A stretch of DNA of 64,000 bases. Source: Myoxocephalus aenaeus (taxonomy: Eukaryota > Chordata > Actinopteri > Perciformes > Cottidae). A model generated the notes under the pieces. It was not told where the DNA came from. It saw only the letters and a list, made by a program, of their open reading frames with translations, and did not search any database. Where the stretch lies: NCBI GenBank assembly GCA_038501785.1, contig JBAMJR010000031.1:5562001-5626000 (forward strand), read 5' to 3'. Numbering within the stretch: the stretch's first letter is position 1; each line of letters opens with the position of its first letter. A program made the position numbers and the translations under genes. Positions 25,501 to 39,661 of this stretch are shown here, in pieces.

Positions 25501-28137
25501 AGTCACTCAGCAGCTTTCCCGCCTGCTGTCTTGGCGCTTAGTGCACAAAGACACACCTCAAATACCGTCCACTGAGGGAGCGCTGATCTTGTATCGGCAC
25601 AGCGGGCAGGTGCCAAATTGTCGCAAGACTTTTGAGGCGCACAGGTTACATAAACACTGGTGGCCGCAAGGCAAAGTGACTCTGGCCTGTTTTTCCATGC
25701 ACACCACACAGTCCATTACGCTGCCTCTACCTGCAATCAAACCAAAGGAATCACAATTACAAGACTGACATCAGGGATAGGTTCTGTCTGGTTAAAAATG
25801 TGCAAAACACTGACATCTGGGAGCATTTGGTTGAAAGGAATCTTTCTTACCTGCTGGGAATTTCATGTCAACAAAGGAGATGCATTCATCACTGTTTCCA
25901 TGGAGGCTTGAGACAGGAATCAAACTGTTGTGTTTGTCAGCATCAAGTGAGGTCAGGTATTCAGGTGCAGGACAGGACCGCCTGGTCTGAAACAGCTCCC
26001 TTTTCTCTGAGCCTGCAGCAAAGAGTAATAATGTCATATTTTAATAACAATTAAACATTAACTTGGCCTTGTCAGCACATGTTGAACAAATAAGAACAAG
26101 AAAAAACGGCGGCAAAGCAAACAATCCACCATTGTTATATAATAGTAAACATACCCAGGAGGGAAATGGCGCTTGTCTGTCCGTAGATGTCTATCATGGC
26201 CCATAGCGGCTGGCTGAGATCCACTCCTGTCAGTAGCTTGTGCTGCTTGATGTTGGGGCTTGTGACGAATACGCAGCCTCTACCGGAGAGCCAGAACTCC
26301 AGCTCTGAACCTGCTTGGCAGTGGGATGCATGCAGTGGGGCCGCCCAGTGCCCTTGGACGTTAGTGAGGTTGGGGATGGCCATGACGGGCAGCGGCAGAG
26401 ATCTGTCCGAGGGCGGCACGTTGGTGAAGCCCACACGCAGAGCTCCTTCCCATTTGAACGAATCTTTCTCAACCCTCAGACGAATCCTCTCCTGGATCTT
26501 TACCGGGCGGCTGCTGAACACCAGGCCGTTCTTGAACGAGGTCCCCGTCCTCTCTGCCAGTCGACACCCGTGGCTCAGGCTGACCTTGGCTCCCACAGCC
26601 AGAGGGTGGAAGGTCAAAGGACCGAGGCAGGACCGGCCACATTTGTGTGACGTCTCTGACCCAACAACTGCAAAGGAGCAAAACCACGGTTATTAATCTT
26701 GATGTGCGACCCAGGTTAGTTTATTATTGTTTGGTTATTTCCAATGATGTAGATTACATCTGCGCTGTAATCACAGCTATGTGTGTGACAACAAGATGGG
26801 GAATGTTGCAGTTTCTACCTGAATGCAGTGCAGTAAACAATAAACGACTACGCTAATTCTGGATTGTAAGAAGTGAACAACAGCATGGCTGCTTTTCCTC
26901 TCGTCAGTCTGTTATGATCAAGTGCCATTATTTGATAAAACAATTTCATAATAAAAAAGAACTTCTGAACTTTATCATTGAGATAACGTTATGATCACAA
27001 TGCCAATATTGTCTCTATATTATAACAGGATGTTAGTTAGTCATTCACGTTGGTTCAGTGATAACGTTTATTCTGAATTGAGAGTATTATCAAATTGAAA
27101 AAAAGTAATTGTGAAAGTAACACACACATGCGTTCGCTTAAGAGAAAGGTGTGTCATTAATGTGAATACTTGGAGGTAAACACTGTATCCATTCCAATTA
27201 TAATTCAGTTTCAATTTGACAAAGGAGGAGTATATGATTAACGCATAGAAGCAACTAGTTAAGCACTGTAGTAAAGCCTTTCATTCGCCGCTGAGCATTT
27301 CCAGTAAATCATGTAGTTTCTAGTCATCCCTATTATCATCTCCATTATTTCACACTTTACAGCACAGGATATAAATCCTTGAATGCACGTGTGGCTTTTT
27401 CAAGTCTTCTTCCTCGTTTTCTAATCATCTGTTTTACAGCCTTTATCAACGTGCTCCTGTTTAGGATCCCACCTCATTCCATTTTTAACAATACCAATCA
27501 CTTGACTGGATGAGTTGTGACTTTCAGTAGCCTTTTGAAAAAAATCGGAAAATAGGGATGTTTTCATGATGTACATATATGTAAAAAACAAACCTGAACC
27601 GTAGAAGTAATACACTTTTGTCATAAAAAAAAAGTAATACGAGCTATAAAGAATCATTTTCACCAACATTTGTGTCACTAATATGAAATATTGTGAATGA
27701 CTTACTATGTACTTATTTTCAGTATTAGTATCTTAGTATTATAATATAAAACTGGCTTTATATTCATTTTGACTTCTAAAATGCAACTTAACAAAGTATG
27801 TTTATAACAGAGGATTGTTTTGACATTGAAAGCAGTATTGTACATTGCATATTAAGTCACTGTAAAAAACAAGAATAAATATCTCACCAGAGGTCCCGTT
27901 GTCACTCTCGTTCACCATCTTGACAGGACTTTGCTTTGCGTCTTAGAAGATGTGCTCTCGTCTGTATCTTCGTGTAATTGTCATGAAGCTTGAGTGTTGG
28001 CTGCCTTTTAAAACGCAGCATGCAAGTCTTCAAAACACAAACATCCCTGCATCACATGGAAAGTTAAGAAGGAGGAGTCAGGGAGGAACCACAGTTTGGA
28101 AATGTACCTGCTATTTACCTGAAAAAACAAGCAATAA
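22587..28137. repeat. Array unit 3 (5551 bp)
   Basis: The left part contains the 61-bp extra segment (about 23003-23070) shared with units 4 and 5. The right part matches unit 2 base for base in length. The promoter is a hybrid. Confidence 0.93.
25558..27918 (-). CDS. neurl3: NEURL3-like E3 ubiquitin ligase, copy 3
   Basis: Exons are 27918-27888, 26667-26155, 26012-25851 and 25730-25558, encoding 292 residues with the consensus sequence in all domains. Exon and intron lengths are identical to copy 2. The core promoter (TTTTAAAA at 28006-28013, with the GAAGCTTGAGTGTTGG flank) is of the proximal type, but the sequence further upstream (the CTATTTACCTG end) is of the distal type. A crossover inside the doubled promoter at a different point from copy 2 explains this. 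Confidence 0.87.
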
Positions 28138-31100
28138 ATAGATTTGGAAAGAAACAATTAGCAGTGGCAATTTGTATTCCATCCCTGGTTTGATAATGTA
28201 TCTAATTTTAGTGAAAGGATCCTTCGTTGTTATGTCAACATTAGAATCCATACCCTGTTTCCAAAAACCAGTGAACAAGATGAACTTTGCCAAAAATATC
28301 ATCTTTGTTTTGAAGTGGACATTCACATAATAAGCAGAACCACACTGTCTCCTAGTGGGCCTGAAATGAACTGTGTGGAGTTTATATTTTACCATGAATA
28401 CAAACAGATGTCGCCAAAGTCAAAGAAATGCCATCCAGCTGTAGAAATAGTGTCAAAGCACAAAATATCATCAAAATCACACTCAAAATGTGATTTCATC
28501 CCAAATGTAAACTGAAAAATCTAAAATGGCAATTAATCCACGTTTATCATAGACACATTATCCATACATATTAATAATACAAGTGGAATATTTACACTGT
28601 GTTATGATTTATTATAGTAGCCTAAGAACAATGCATAATTTCATGGTATTGAAATTAATAATGAATGCATCGAAGAATTACCGCCAACACATTAGCAAAG
28701 TAATGTAATTTAAAGAAATGCTTCCGTTTTTATAGAAATGTGACTTCCTCTCCTTCTTCTCATACTTTTTTTTCCAATCATTTAGATTATATCTGCAAAA
28801 CAATATGTCACACATGCATCCGGGACTGAAACTTGTTTACGTCTCATGAACCTAGAAGTTGGCTGCGCACGTGTTAACAATATGCATTACTGGAATGCAT
28901 ACCTTTTACAATCAAACCGTGAGGGTCACGTTGAATAGAAGACAAACCCTGTGTTTGCATTAGAGATAATATTTTAACCCCATTGGTGAGATTGCATCTG
29001 CAAAAGAATCTGTATGTCAAACAGGCGAGATCCAACACTTTAACCTAAACTATCATCATAAAAGGATTAAAGAGTACATCAATAATTTATTTGACATAGA
29101 TTGCACAATAACCGAGGAAATATGAGTCTTGTGCCAATTAGACCCCATCATAACATAATTATCGGGACTGCAGATGGAAATTACTTTACAATATTGCGTA
29201 AATCATAAATTATCGCTTCTCATTCTGAGATTAATGTTTTAAATGGGCAGTGATGCCATGAGCTGTACAGAAATATTCCCCCCGATGGAGTCAGTCTAGA
29301 CACTGGTGGTAGTGAAGGGGTGAAAAGCAATGCTGAAGATCTGGATGTGATGTGAAGTGGAACTTCTGATGAGCTCAGAAGCACCAACTGGGAAGACTGG
29401 TTGAGTTAAGACCCAAGGAGAATGTGGTGGAGGAGGATTGTGTCGATCTGAGACTGAAATAATAACTACCAACAAAAAAGAAAAGCACAGTTTCCAAATT
29501 TGACAGCAAGCACATGATTATTGTGGCAAAAAATCAGGTGTAACTGAAGAGTGTATCCCTCAATCAGCTGATTGAGAAGCAAAATGCATGTGAAGAATAT
29601 GGTCTTTCTGATTGAACTTTTGCTCCGTTTCATTAGTTAACTACACATTTAGTGCTGATGGTGCTGATTTCTTGAACCATCTGTCATTTTGGAAAGCAGG
29701 CTGCAAGGGAAGGACCCACACCCTGATTCCACTTGAGGAGGTAACAGAAATAATTCAATCATTTGTTGAACATAGTTTACAGATTTCAAGTCCAAAAAGG
29801 CGGGCAGGAAACACAAATAGAAAGTCCCACACGAAATGAAGACAAAGCATAAAGGAGCCGGCTGGTATGTGAAGAGACAGAAAAAAATAAGGGAGCGCCA
29901 ACAGGTGAGCAGGAGGTCAGGTGACTGGCAAAGAAAACACAAAACATGAACGGAAGACAACAAAAAACAGTATCAGCTGCATTTCATCCTCAAGGTCAAA
30001 TTCAAACACATGACCTGTAATCTCTTTTATTTCTATCGGCTTATAACGATTTTATGGGTGTATCAAGTAATAATGAAACTTGACAGCTAGTTGCACTTTC
30101 ACATTTAGGAACCTATTGAAGATATGCTTCATACTTTATAAAAATAATAATGATTCTAATTGTAAACAGTGGATTACTAAGTGTGGAGACGTTTTTTGTA
30201 TTGCTTAACTCGTATTGTAATCTTTGTTAAGGCTCCTGTTGCAACCTGAGCAATAATTAGTGACTGTAGTTTCAACAGCGGTCTATCTGTAATGTGCACA
30301 TGTGTTTTGTCATGTGCTAGTTTTGTGTTCATTTTTAAAATTACAAATCATTCTTTGCAACATGAATAATGTGCCTTTATCTGACAACATGCTCTTACTT
30401 TGAGCTTGACAGTTAATTCTTGACAAAACAAGGTCAACTTGTTTTATCAAATTTTCTCTTTAATGAAAATCTCATTGAATAACAGTTAACAGTTATATCA
30501 ATTTAAAGCTCATAGACACAGAACATTTAGGAATTTGTATCGCACACACACATTGTATGAAACATATCATAACAAGTTTGAAAATAAGAATAGAAAAGAC
30601 AATTTTGGGATAGATACAATACGTTTTATTGATAGAGTCATAATTTGACAATCAAATAATATAAATAGTATTATTTTTCTTTTTATAAAAATAGAATTCA
30701 ATATTTACAACATCAGCAAGGCAAAACACCTTGTGCTGTGACTGTACATTACATTACACTTGCTTGTGCTGAACTGAGTGCAAATCATTATGTGTCATTC
30801 ATTGTCTTCGCCAAAAGGTCACATGCTTGCCTTATTCATATTTAACAATCACAATAAGTGCAGTAAAGTTTCCCACATTCTTTCACATGACGAGCTCATA
30901 TATTCACCTCAACATCTCAGTACATCTCTCTTTACACACATGCTGTACAACATTTGCGAATGACGGACGATGGAGTTGAATGACATGTGCCAAAGGATCC
31001 CGGCTCGGCTTCGATCGGTGCAGCTACCGGGCAACATGACGTTGCTGCTCAGAGTTTTCTTTGCCACAGTCACTCAGCAGCTTTCCCGCCTGCTGTCTTG

Positions 31101-33721
31101 GCGCTTAGTGCACAAAGACACACCTCAAATACCGTCCACTGAGGGAGCGCTGATCTTGTATCGGCACAGCGGGCAGGTGCCAAATTGTCGCAAGACTTTT
31201 GAGGCGCACAGGTTACATAAACACTGGTGGCCGCAAGGCAAAGTGACTCTGGCCTGTTTTTCCATGCACACCACACAGTCCATTACGCTGCCTCTACCTG
31301 CAATCAAACCAAAGGAATCACAATTACAAGACTGACATCAGGAATAGGTTGTGTCTGGTTAAAAATGTGCAAAACACTGACATCTGGGAGCATTTGGTTG
31401 AAAGGAATCTTTCTTACCTGCTGGGAATTTCATGTCAACAAAGGAGATGCATTCATCACTGTTTCCATGGAGGCTTGAGACAGGAATCAAACTGTTGTGT
31501 TTGTCAGCATCAAGTGAGGTCAGGTATTCAGGTGCAGGACAGGACCGCCTGGTCTGAAACAGCTCCCTTTTCTCTGAGCCTGCAGCAAAGAGTAATAATG
31601 TCATATTTTAATAACAATTAAACATTAACTTGGCCTTGTCAGCACATGTTGAAGAAATAAGAACAAGAAAAAACGGCGGCAAAGCAAACAATCCACCATT
31701 GTTATATAATAGTAAACATACCCAGGAGGGAAATGGCGCTTGTCTGTCCGTAGATGTCTATCATGGCCCATAGCGGCTGGCTGAGATCCACTCCTGTCAG
31801 TAGCTTGTGCTGCTTGATGTTGGGGCTTGTGACGAATACGCAGCCTCTACCGGAGAGCCAGAACTCCTGCTCTGAACCTGCTTGGCAGTGGGATGCATGC
31901 AGTGGGGCCGCCCAGTGCCCTTGGACGTTAGTGAGGTTGGGGATGGCCATGACGGGCAGCGGCAGAGATCTGTCCGAGGGCGGCACGTTGGTGAAGCCCA
32001 CACGCAGAGCTCCTTCCCATTTGAACGAATCTTTCTCAACCCTCAGACGAATCCTCTCCTGGATCTTTACCGGGCGGCTGCTGAACACCAGGCCGTTCTT
32101 GAACGAGGTCCCCGTCCTCTCTGCCAGTCGACACCCGTGGCTCAGGCTGACCTTGGCTCCCACAGCCAGAGGGTGGAAGGTCAAAGGACCGAGGCAGGAC
32201 CGGCCACATTTGTGTGACGTCTCTGACCCAACAACTGCAAAGGAGCAAAAACACGGTTATTAATCTTGATGTGCGACCCAGGTTAGCTTATTATTGTTTG
32301 GTTATTTCCAATCATGTAGATTACATCTGCGCTGTAATCACAGCTATGTGTGTGACAACAAGATGGGGAATGTTGCAGTTTCTACCTGAATGCAGTGCAG
32401 TAAACAATAAACAACTACGCTAATTCTGGATTGTAAGAAGTGAACAACAGTATGGCGGCTTTTCCTCTCGTCAGTCTGTTATGATCAAGTGACATTATTT
32501 GATAAAACAATTTCATAATAAAAAAGAACTTCTGAACTTTATCATTGAGATAACGTTATGATCACAATGCCAATATTGTCTCTATATTATAACAAGATGT
32601 TAGATAGTCATTCACGTTGGTTCAGTGATAACGTTTATTCTGAATTGAGAGTATTATCAAATTGAAAAAAAAGTAATTGTGAAAGTAACACACACATGCG
32701 TTCGCTTAAGAGAAAGGTGTGTCATTAATGTGAATACTTGGAGGTAAACACTGTATCCATTCCAATCATAATTCAGTTTCGATTTGACAAAGGAGGAGTA
32801 TATGATTAACGCATAGAAGCAACTAGTTAAACACTGTAGTAAAGCCTTTCATTCACTGCTGAGCATTTCCAGTAAATCATGTAGTTTCTAGTCATCCCTA
32901 TTATCATCTCCATTATCTCACACTTTACAGCACAGGATATTGATCCTTGAATGCACGTGTGGCTTTTTCAAGTCTTCTTCCTCGTTTTCTAATCATCTGT
33001 TTTACAGCCTTTATCAACGTGCTCCTGTTTAGGATCCCACCTCATTCCATTTTTAACAATAACAATCACTTGACTGGACGAGTTGTGACTTTCAATAGCC
33101 TTTTGAAAAAAATCGGAAAATAGGGATGTTTTCATGATGTACATATATGTAAAAAACAAACCTGAACCGTAGAACAATTTTTATACTAAAGTAATACACT
33201 TTTGTCATAAAAAAAAGTGATACGAGCTATAAAGAATCATTTTCACCAACATTTGTGTCACTAATATGAAATATTGTGAATGACTTACTATGTACTTATT
33301 TTCAGTATTAGTATCTTAGTATTATAATATAAAACTGGCTTTATATTCATTTTGACTTCTAAAATGCAACTTAACAAAGTATGTTTATAACAGAGGATTG
33401 TTTTGACATTGAAAGCAGTATTTTACATTGCATATTAAGTCACTGTAAAAAACAAGAATAAATATCTCACCAGAGGTCCCGTTGTCACTCTCGTTCACCA
33501 TCTTGACAGGACTTTGCTTTGCGTCTTAGAAGATGTGCTCTCGTCTGTATCTTCGTGTAATTGTCATGAGAAACCCTGTGTTGCATTTCTTTTAAAACGT
33601 GGCACGCAAGTCTTCAAAACACAAACATCCCTGCATCACATGGAAAGTTAAGAAGGAGGAGTCAGGGAGGAACCAGAGTTTGGAAATGTACCTGCTATTT
33701 ACCTGAAAAAACAAGCAATAA
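28138..33721. repeat. Array unit 4 (5584 bp)
   Basis: Its left half aligns with unit 3 at a constant offset of 5551 and with unit 5 at 5584. From here rightward each unit has an extra 18-base stretch in the 3' UTR (CAAAGGATCCCGGCTCGG, about 30991-31008) that units 1-3 lack. Confidence 0.93.
31125..33501 (-). CDS. neurl3: NEURL3-like E3 ubiquitin ligase, copy 4
   Basis: Exons are 33501-33471, 32234-31722, 31579-31418 and 31297-31125; the 292-residue frame is intact. It differs from the consensus by Gln for Leu at residue 133 in the NHR domain (SEQEFWL instead of SELEFWL), a non-conservative change in a predicted beta strand. The RING is unchanged. It has a single promoter of the distal type with TTTTAAAA at 33590-33597, as in copy 2. 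Intron 1 carries a combination of variants found in no other unit, although copy 7 shares part of it. Confidence 0.86.
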
Positions 33722-36710
33722 ATAGATTTGGAAAGAAACAATTAGCAGTGGCAATTTGTATTCCATCCCTGGTTTGATAATGTATCTAATTTTAGTGAAA
33801 GGATCCTTCGTTGTTATGTCAACATTAGAATCCATACCCTGTTTCCAAAAACCAGTGAACAAGATGAACTTTGCCAAAAATATCATCTTTGTTTTGAAGT
33901 GGACATTCACATAATAAGCAGAACCACACTGTCTCCTAGTGGGCCTGAAATGAACTGTGTGGAGTTTATATTTTACCATGAATACAGACAGATGTCGCCA
34001 AAGTCAAAGAAATGCCATCCAGCTGTAGAAATAGTGTCAAAGCACAAAATATCATCAAAATCACACTCAAAATGTGATTTCATCCCAAATGTAAACTGAA
34101 AAATCTAAAATGGCAATTAATCCACGTTTATCATAGACACATTATCCATACATATTAATAATACAAGTGGAATATTTACACTGTGTTATGATTTATTATA
34201 GTAGCCTAAGAACAATGCATAATTTCATGGTATTGAAATTAATAATGAATGCATCGAAGAATTACCGCCAACACATTAGCAAAGTAATGTAATTTAAAGA
34301 AATGCTTCCGTTTTTATAGAAATGTGACTTCCTCTCCTTCTTCTCATACTTTTTTTTCCAATCATTTAGATTATATCTGCAAAACAATATGTCACACATG
34401 CATCCGGGACTGAAACTTGTTTACGTCTCATGAACCTAGAAGTTGGCTGCGCACGTGTTAACAATATGCATTACTGGAATGCATACCTTTTACAATCAAA
34501 CCGTGAGGGTCACGTTGAATAGAAGACAAACCCTGTGTTTGCATTAGAGATAATATTTTAACCCCATTGGTGAGATTGCATCTGCAAAAGAATCTGTATG
34601 TCAAACAGGCGAGATCCAACACTTTAACCTAAACTATCATCATAAAAGGATTAAAGAGTACATCAATAATTTATTTGACATAGATTGCACAATAACCGAG
34701 GAAATATGAGTCTTGTGCCAATTAGACCCCATCATAACATAATTATCGGGACTGCAGATGGAAATTACTTTACAATATTGCGTAAATCATAAATTATCGC
34801 TTCTCATTCTGAGATTAATGTTTTAAATGGGCAGTGATGCCATGAGCTGTACAGAAATATTCCCCCCGATGGAGTCAGTCTAGACACTGGTGGTAGTGAA
34901 GGGGTGAAAAGCAATGCTGAAGATCTGGATGTGATGTGAAGTGGAACTTCTGATGAGCTCAGAAGCACCAACTGGGAAGACTGGTTGAGTTAAGACCCAA
35001 GGAGAATGTGGTGGAGGAGGATTGTGTCGATCTGAGACTGAAATAATAACTACCAACAAAAAAGAAAAGCACAGTTTCCAAATTTGACAGCAAGCACATG
35101 ATTATTGTGGCAAAAAATCAGGTGTAACTGAAGAGTGTATCCCTCAATCAGCTGATTGAGAAGCAAAATGCATGTGAAGAATATGGTCTTTCTGATTGAA
35201 CTTTTGCTCCGTTTCATTAGTTAACTACACATTTAGTGCTGATGGTGCTGATTTCTTGAACCATCTGTCATTTTGGAAAGCAGGCTGCAAGGGAAGGACC
35301 CACACCCTGATTCCACTTGAGGAGGTAACAGAAATAATTCAATCATTTGTTGAACATAGTTTACAGATTTCAAGTCCAAAAAGGCGGGCAGGAAACACAA
35401 ATAGAAAGTCCCACACGAAATGAAGACAAAGCATAAAGGAGCCGGCTGGTATGTGAAGAGACAGAAAAAATTAAGGGAGCGCCAACAGGTGAGCAGGAGG
35501 TCAGGTGACTGGCAAAGAAAACACAAAACATGAACGGAAGACAACAAAAAACAGTATCAGCTGCATTTCATCCTCAAGGTCAAATTCAAACACATGACCT
35601 GTAATCTCTTTTATTTCTATCGGCTTATAACGATTTTATGGGTGTATCAAGTAATAATGAAACTTGACAGCTAGTTGCACTTTCACATTTAGGAACCTAT
35701 TGAAGATATGCTTCATACTTTATAAAAATAATAATGATTCTAATTGTAAACAGTGGATTACTAAGTGTGGAGACGTTTTTTGTATTGCTTAACTCGTATT
35801 GTAATCTTTGTTAAGGCTCCTGTTGCAACCTGAGCAATAATTAGTGACTGTAGTTTCAACAGCGGTCTATCTGTAATGTGCACATGTGTTTTGTCATGTG
35901 CTAGTTTTGTGTTCATTTTTAAAATTACAAATCATTCTTTGCAACATGAATAATGTGCCTTTATCTGACAACATGCTCTTACTTTGAGCTTGACAGTTAA
36001 TTCTTGACAAAACAAGGTCAACTTGTTTTATCAAATTTTCTCTTTAATGAAAATCTCATTGAATAACAGTTAACAGTTATATCAATTTAAAGCTCATAGA
36101 CACAGAACATTTAGGAATTTGTATCGCACACACACATTGTATGAAACATATCATAACAAGTTTGAAAATAAGAATAGAAAAGACAATTTTGGGATAGATA
36201 CAATACGTTTTATTTATAGAGTCATAATTTGACAATCAAATAATATAAATAGTATTATTTTTCTTTTTATAAAAATAGAATTCAATATTTACAACATCAA
36301 CAAGGCAAAACACCTTGTGCTGTGACTGTACATTACATTACACTTGCTTGTGCTGAACTGAGTGCAAATCATTATGTGTCATTCATTGTCTTCGCCAAAA
36401 GGTCACATGCTTGCCTTATTCATATTTAACAATCACAATAAGTGCAGTAAAGTTTCCCACATTCTTTCACATGACGAGCTCATATATTCACCTCAACATC
36501 TCAGTACATCTCTCTTTACACACATGCTGTACAACATTTGCGAATGACGGACGATGGAGTTGAATGACATGTGCCAAAGGATCCCGGCTCGGCTTCGATC
36601 GGTGCAGCTACCGGGCAACATGACGTTGCTGCTCAGAGAGTTTTCTTTGCCACAGTCACTCAGCAGCTTTCCCGCCTGCTGTCTTGGCGCTTAGTGCACA
36701 AAGACACACC

Positions 36711-39036
36711 TCAAATACCGTCCACTGAGGGAGCGCTGATCTTGTATCGGCACAGCGGGCAGGTGCCAAATTGTCGCAAGACTTTTGAGGCGCACAGGTT
36801 ACATAAACACTGGTGGCCGCAAGGCAAAGTGACTCTGGCCTGTTTTTCCATGCACACCACACAGTCCATTACGCTGCCTCTACCTGCAATCAAACCAAAG
36901 GAATCACAATTACAAGACTGACATCAGGAATAGGTTCTGTCTGGTTAAAAATGTGCAAAACACTGACATCTGGGAGCATTTGGTTGAAAGGAATCTTTCT
37001 TACCTGCTGGGAATTTCATGTCAACAAAGGAGATGCATTCATCACTGTTTCCATGGAGGCTTGAGACAGGAATCAAACTGTTGTGTTTGTCAGCATCAAG
37101 TGAGGTCAGGTATTCAGGTGCAGGACAGGACCGCCTGGTCTGAAACAGCTCCCTTTTCTCTGAGCCTGCAGCAAAGAGTAATAATGTCATATTTTAATAA
37201 CAATTAAACATTAACTTGGCCTTGTCAGCACATGTTGAAGAAATAAGAACAAGAAAAAACGGCGGCAAAGCAAACAATCCACCATTGTTATATAATAGTA
37301 AACATACCCAGGAGGGAAATGGCGCTTGTCTGTCCGTAGATGTCTATCATGGCCCATAGCGGCTGGCTGAGATCCACTCCTGTCAGTAGCTTGTGCTGCT
37401 TGATGTTGGGGCTTGTGACGAATACGCAGCCTCTACCGGAGAGCCAGAACTCCAGCTCTGAACCTGCTTGGCAGTGGGATGCATGCAGTGGGGCCGCCCA
37501 GTGCCCTTGGACGTTAGTGAGGTTGGGGATGGCCATGACGGGCAGCGGCAGAGATCTGTCCGAGGGCGGCACGTTGGTGAAGCCCACACGCAGAGCTCCT
37601 TCCCATTTGAACGAATCTTTCTCAACCCTCAGACGAATCCTCTCCTGGATCTTTACCGGGCGGCTGCTGAACACCAGGCCGTTCTTGAACGAGGTCCCCG
37701 TCCTCTCTGCCAGTCGACACCCGTGGCTCAGGCTGACCTTGGCTCCCACAGCCAGAGGGTGGAAGGTCAAAGGACCGAGGCAGGACCGGCCACATTTGTG
37801 TGACGTCTCTGACCCAACAACTGCAAAGGAGCAAAAACACGGTTATTAATCTTGATGTGCGACCCAGGTTAGCTTATTATTGTTTGGTTATTTCCAATCA
37901 TGTAGATTACATCTGCGCTGTAATCACAGCTATGTGTGTGACAACAAGATGGGGAATGTTGCAGTTTCTACCTGAATGCAGTGCAGTAAACAATAAACGA
38001 CTACGCTAATTCTGGATTGTAAGAAGTGAACAACAGCATGGCGGCTTTTCCTCTTAAGTGACATTATTTGATAAAACAATTTCATAATAAAAAAGAATGT
38101 CTTAACACCATGACACTGTATCTGTATCATTGAGATAACATTCTGATCACAATGCCAATATATTCTAACAGGATGTTAGTTAATCATTCACGTTGGTTCA
38201 GTGATAAAGTTTATTCTGAATGAGAGTATCAGACTATCAAATTGAAAAAAAAGTCATTGTGAAAGTAACACACACACATGCTTTCACTGTATCCATTTCA
38301 ATCATAATTCAGTTTCGATTTGACAAAGGAGGAGTATATGATTAACGCATAGAAGCAACTAGTTAAACACTGTAGTAAAGCCTTTCATTCACTGCTGAGC
38401 ATTTCCAGTAAATCATGTAGTTTCTAGTCATCCCTATTATCATCTCGATTATTTCACACTTTACAGCACAGGATATTGATCCTTGAATGCACGTGTGGCT
38501 TTTTCAAGTCTTCTTCCTCGTTTTCTAATCATCTATTTTACAGCCTTTATCAACGTGCTCCTGTTTAGGATCCCACCTCATTCCATTTTTAACAATAACA
38601 ATCACTTGACTGGACAGAGTTGTGACTTTCAGTAGCCTCTTGAAAAAATCGGAAAATAGGGATATTTTCATGATGTACATATACGTAAAAAATAAACCTG
38701 AACCGTAGAACAATTTTTATAGTAAAGTAATACACTTTTGTCATAAAAAAAGTAATACGAGCTATAAAGAATCATTTTCACCAACATTTGTGTCACTAAT
38801 GTGAAAAATTGTGAATGACTTACTATGTACTTATTTTCAGTATTAATATCTTAGTATTATAATATAAAACTGGCTTTATATTCATTTTGACTTCTAAAAT
38901 GCAACTTAACAAAGTATGTTTATAACAGAGGATTGTTTTGACATTGAAAGCAGTATTTTACATTGCATATTAAGTCACTGTAAAAAACAAGAATAAATAT
39001 CTCACCAGAGGTCCCGTTGTCACTCTCGTTCACCAT
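36711..39036 (-). CDS. neurl3: NEURL3-like E3 ubiquitin ligase, copy 5
   Basis: Exons are 39036-39006, 37820-37308, 37165-37004 and 36883-36711. The 292-residue product has the consensus NHR and RING, with the NHR exon translation identical to copies 2 and 3. Intron 1 is of the shorter type (about 1185 bases, with the CTTAAGTGACATT junction) shared with copies 1 and 6. The functional promoter box is at 39124-39131. Confidence 0.87.
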
Positions 39037-39661
39037 CTTGACAGGACTTTGCTTTGCGTCTTAGAAGATGTGCTCTCATCTGTATCTTCGTGTAATTGTC
39101 ATGAAGCTTGAGTGTTGGCTGCCTTTTAAAACGCAGCATGCAAGTCTTCAAAACACAAACATCCCCGCATCACATGGAAAGTTAAGAAGGAGGAGTCAGG
39201 GAGGAACCACAGTTTGGAAATGTACCTGCTAATGATAGCAGGATGAGGGCATGCAGGACAAAAACAAGTTAGGGATTTTTGTGTCTGATTAAATCATTTT
39301 CCTTTAGAGCAGAAATACAAACAACATCGACAACAAGATGTCCTGAACTCGTCACTCCCATGTAAAGACGATGTTTATCTACAATAAGAAATGCACAACT
39401 TTTTCTTAATGCGACGTTGCCTACATTTTATTTAACAGATACTCTGTTGTCACTCGTTCACCATCTTGACAGGACTTTGCTTTGCGTCTTAGAAGATGTG
39501 CTCTCGTCTGTAGCTTCGTGTAATTGTCATGAGAAACCCTGTGTTGCATTTCTTTTAAAACGCGGCACGCAAGTCTTCAAAACACAAACATCCCTGCATC
39601 ACATGGAAAGTTAAGAAGGAGGAGTCAGGGAGGAACCACAGTTTGGAAATGTACCTTCTAT
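39014..39661 (-). promoter_or_regulatory. Duplicated promoter of copy 5
   Basis: Same arrangement as in unit 1: proximal block 39014-39230 (TTTTAAAA 39124-39131) and distal block about 39441-39661 (box 39553-39560). The distal ATG at 39464-39462 is followed by the same 2-base loss and early stop. Confidence 0.75.
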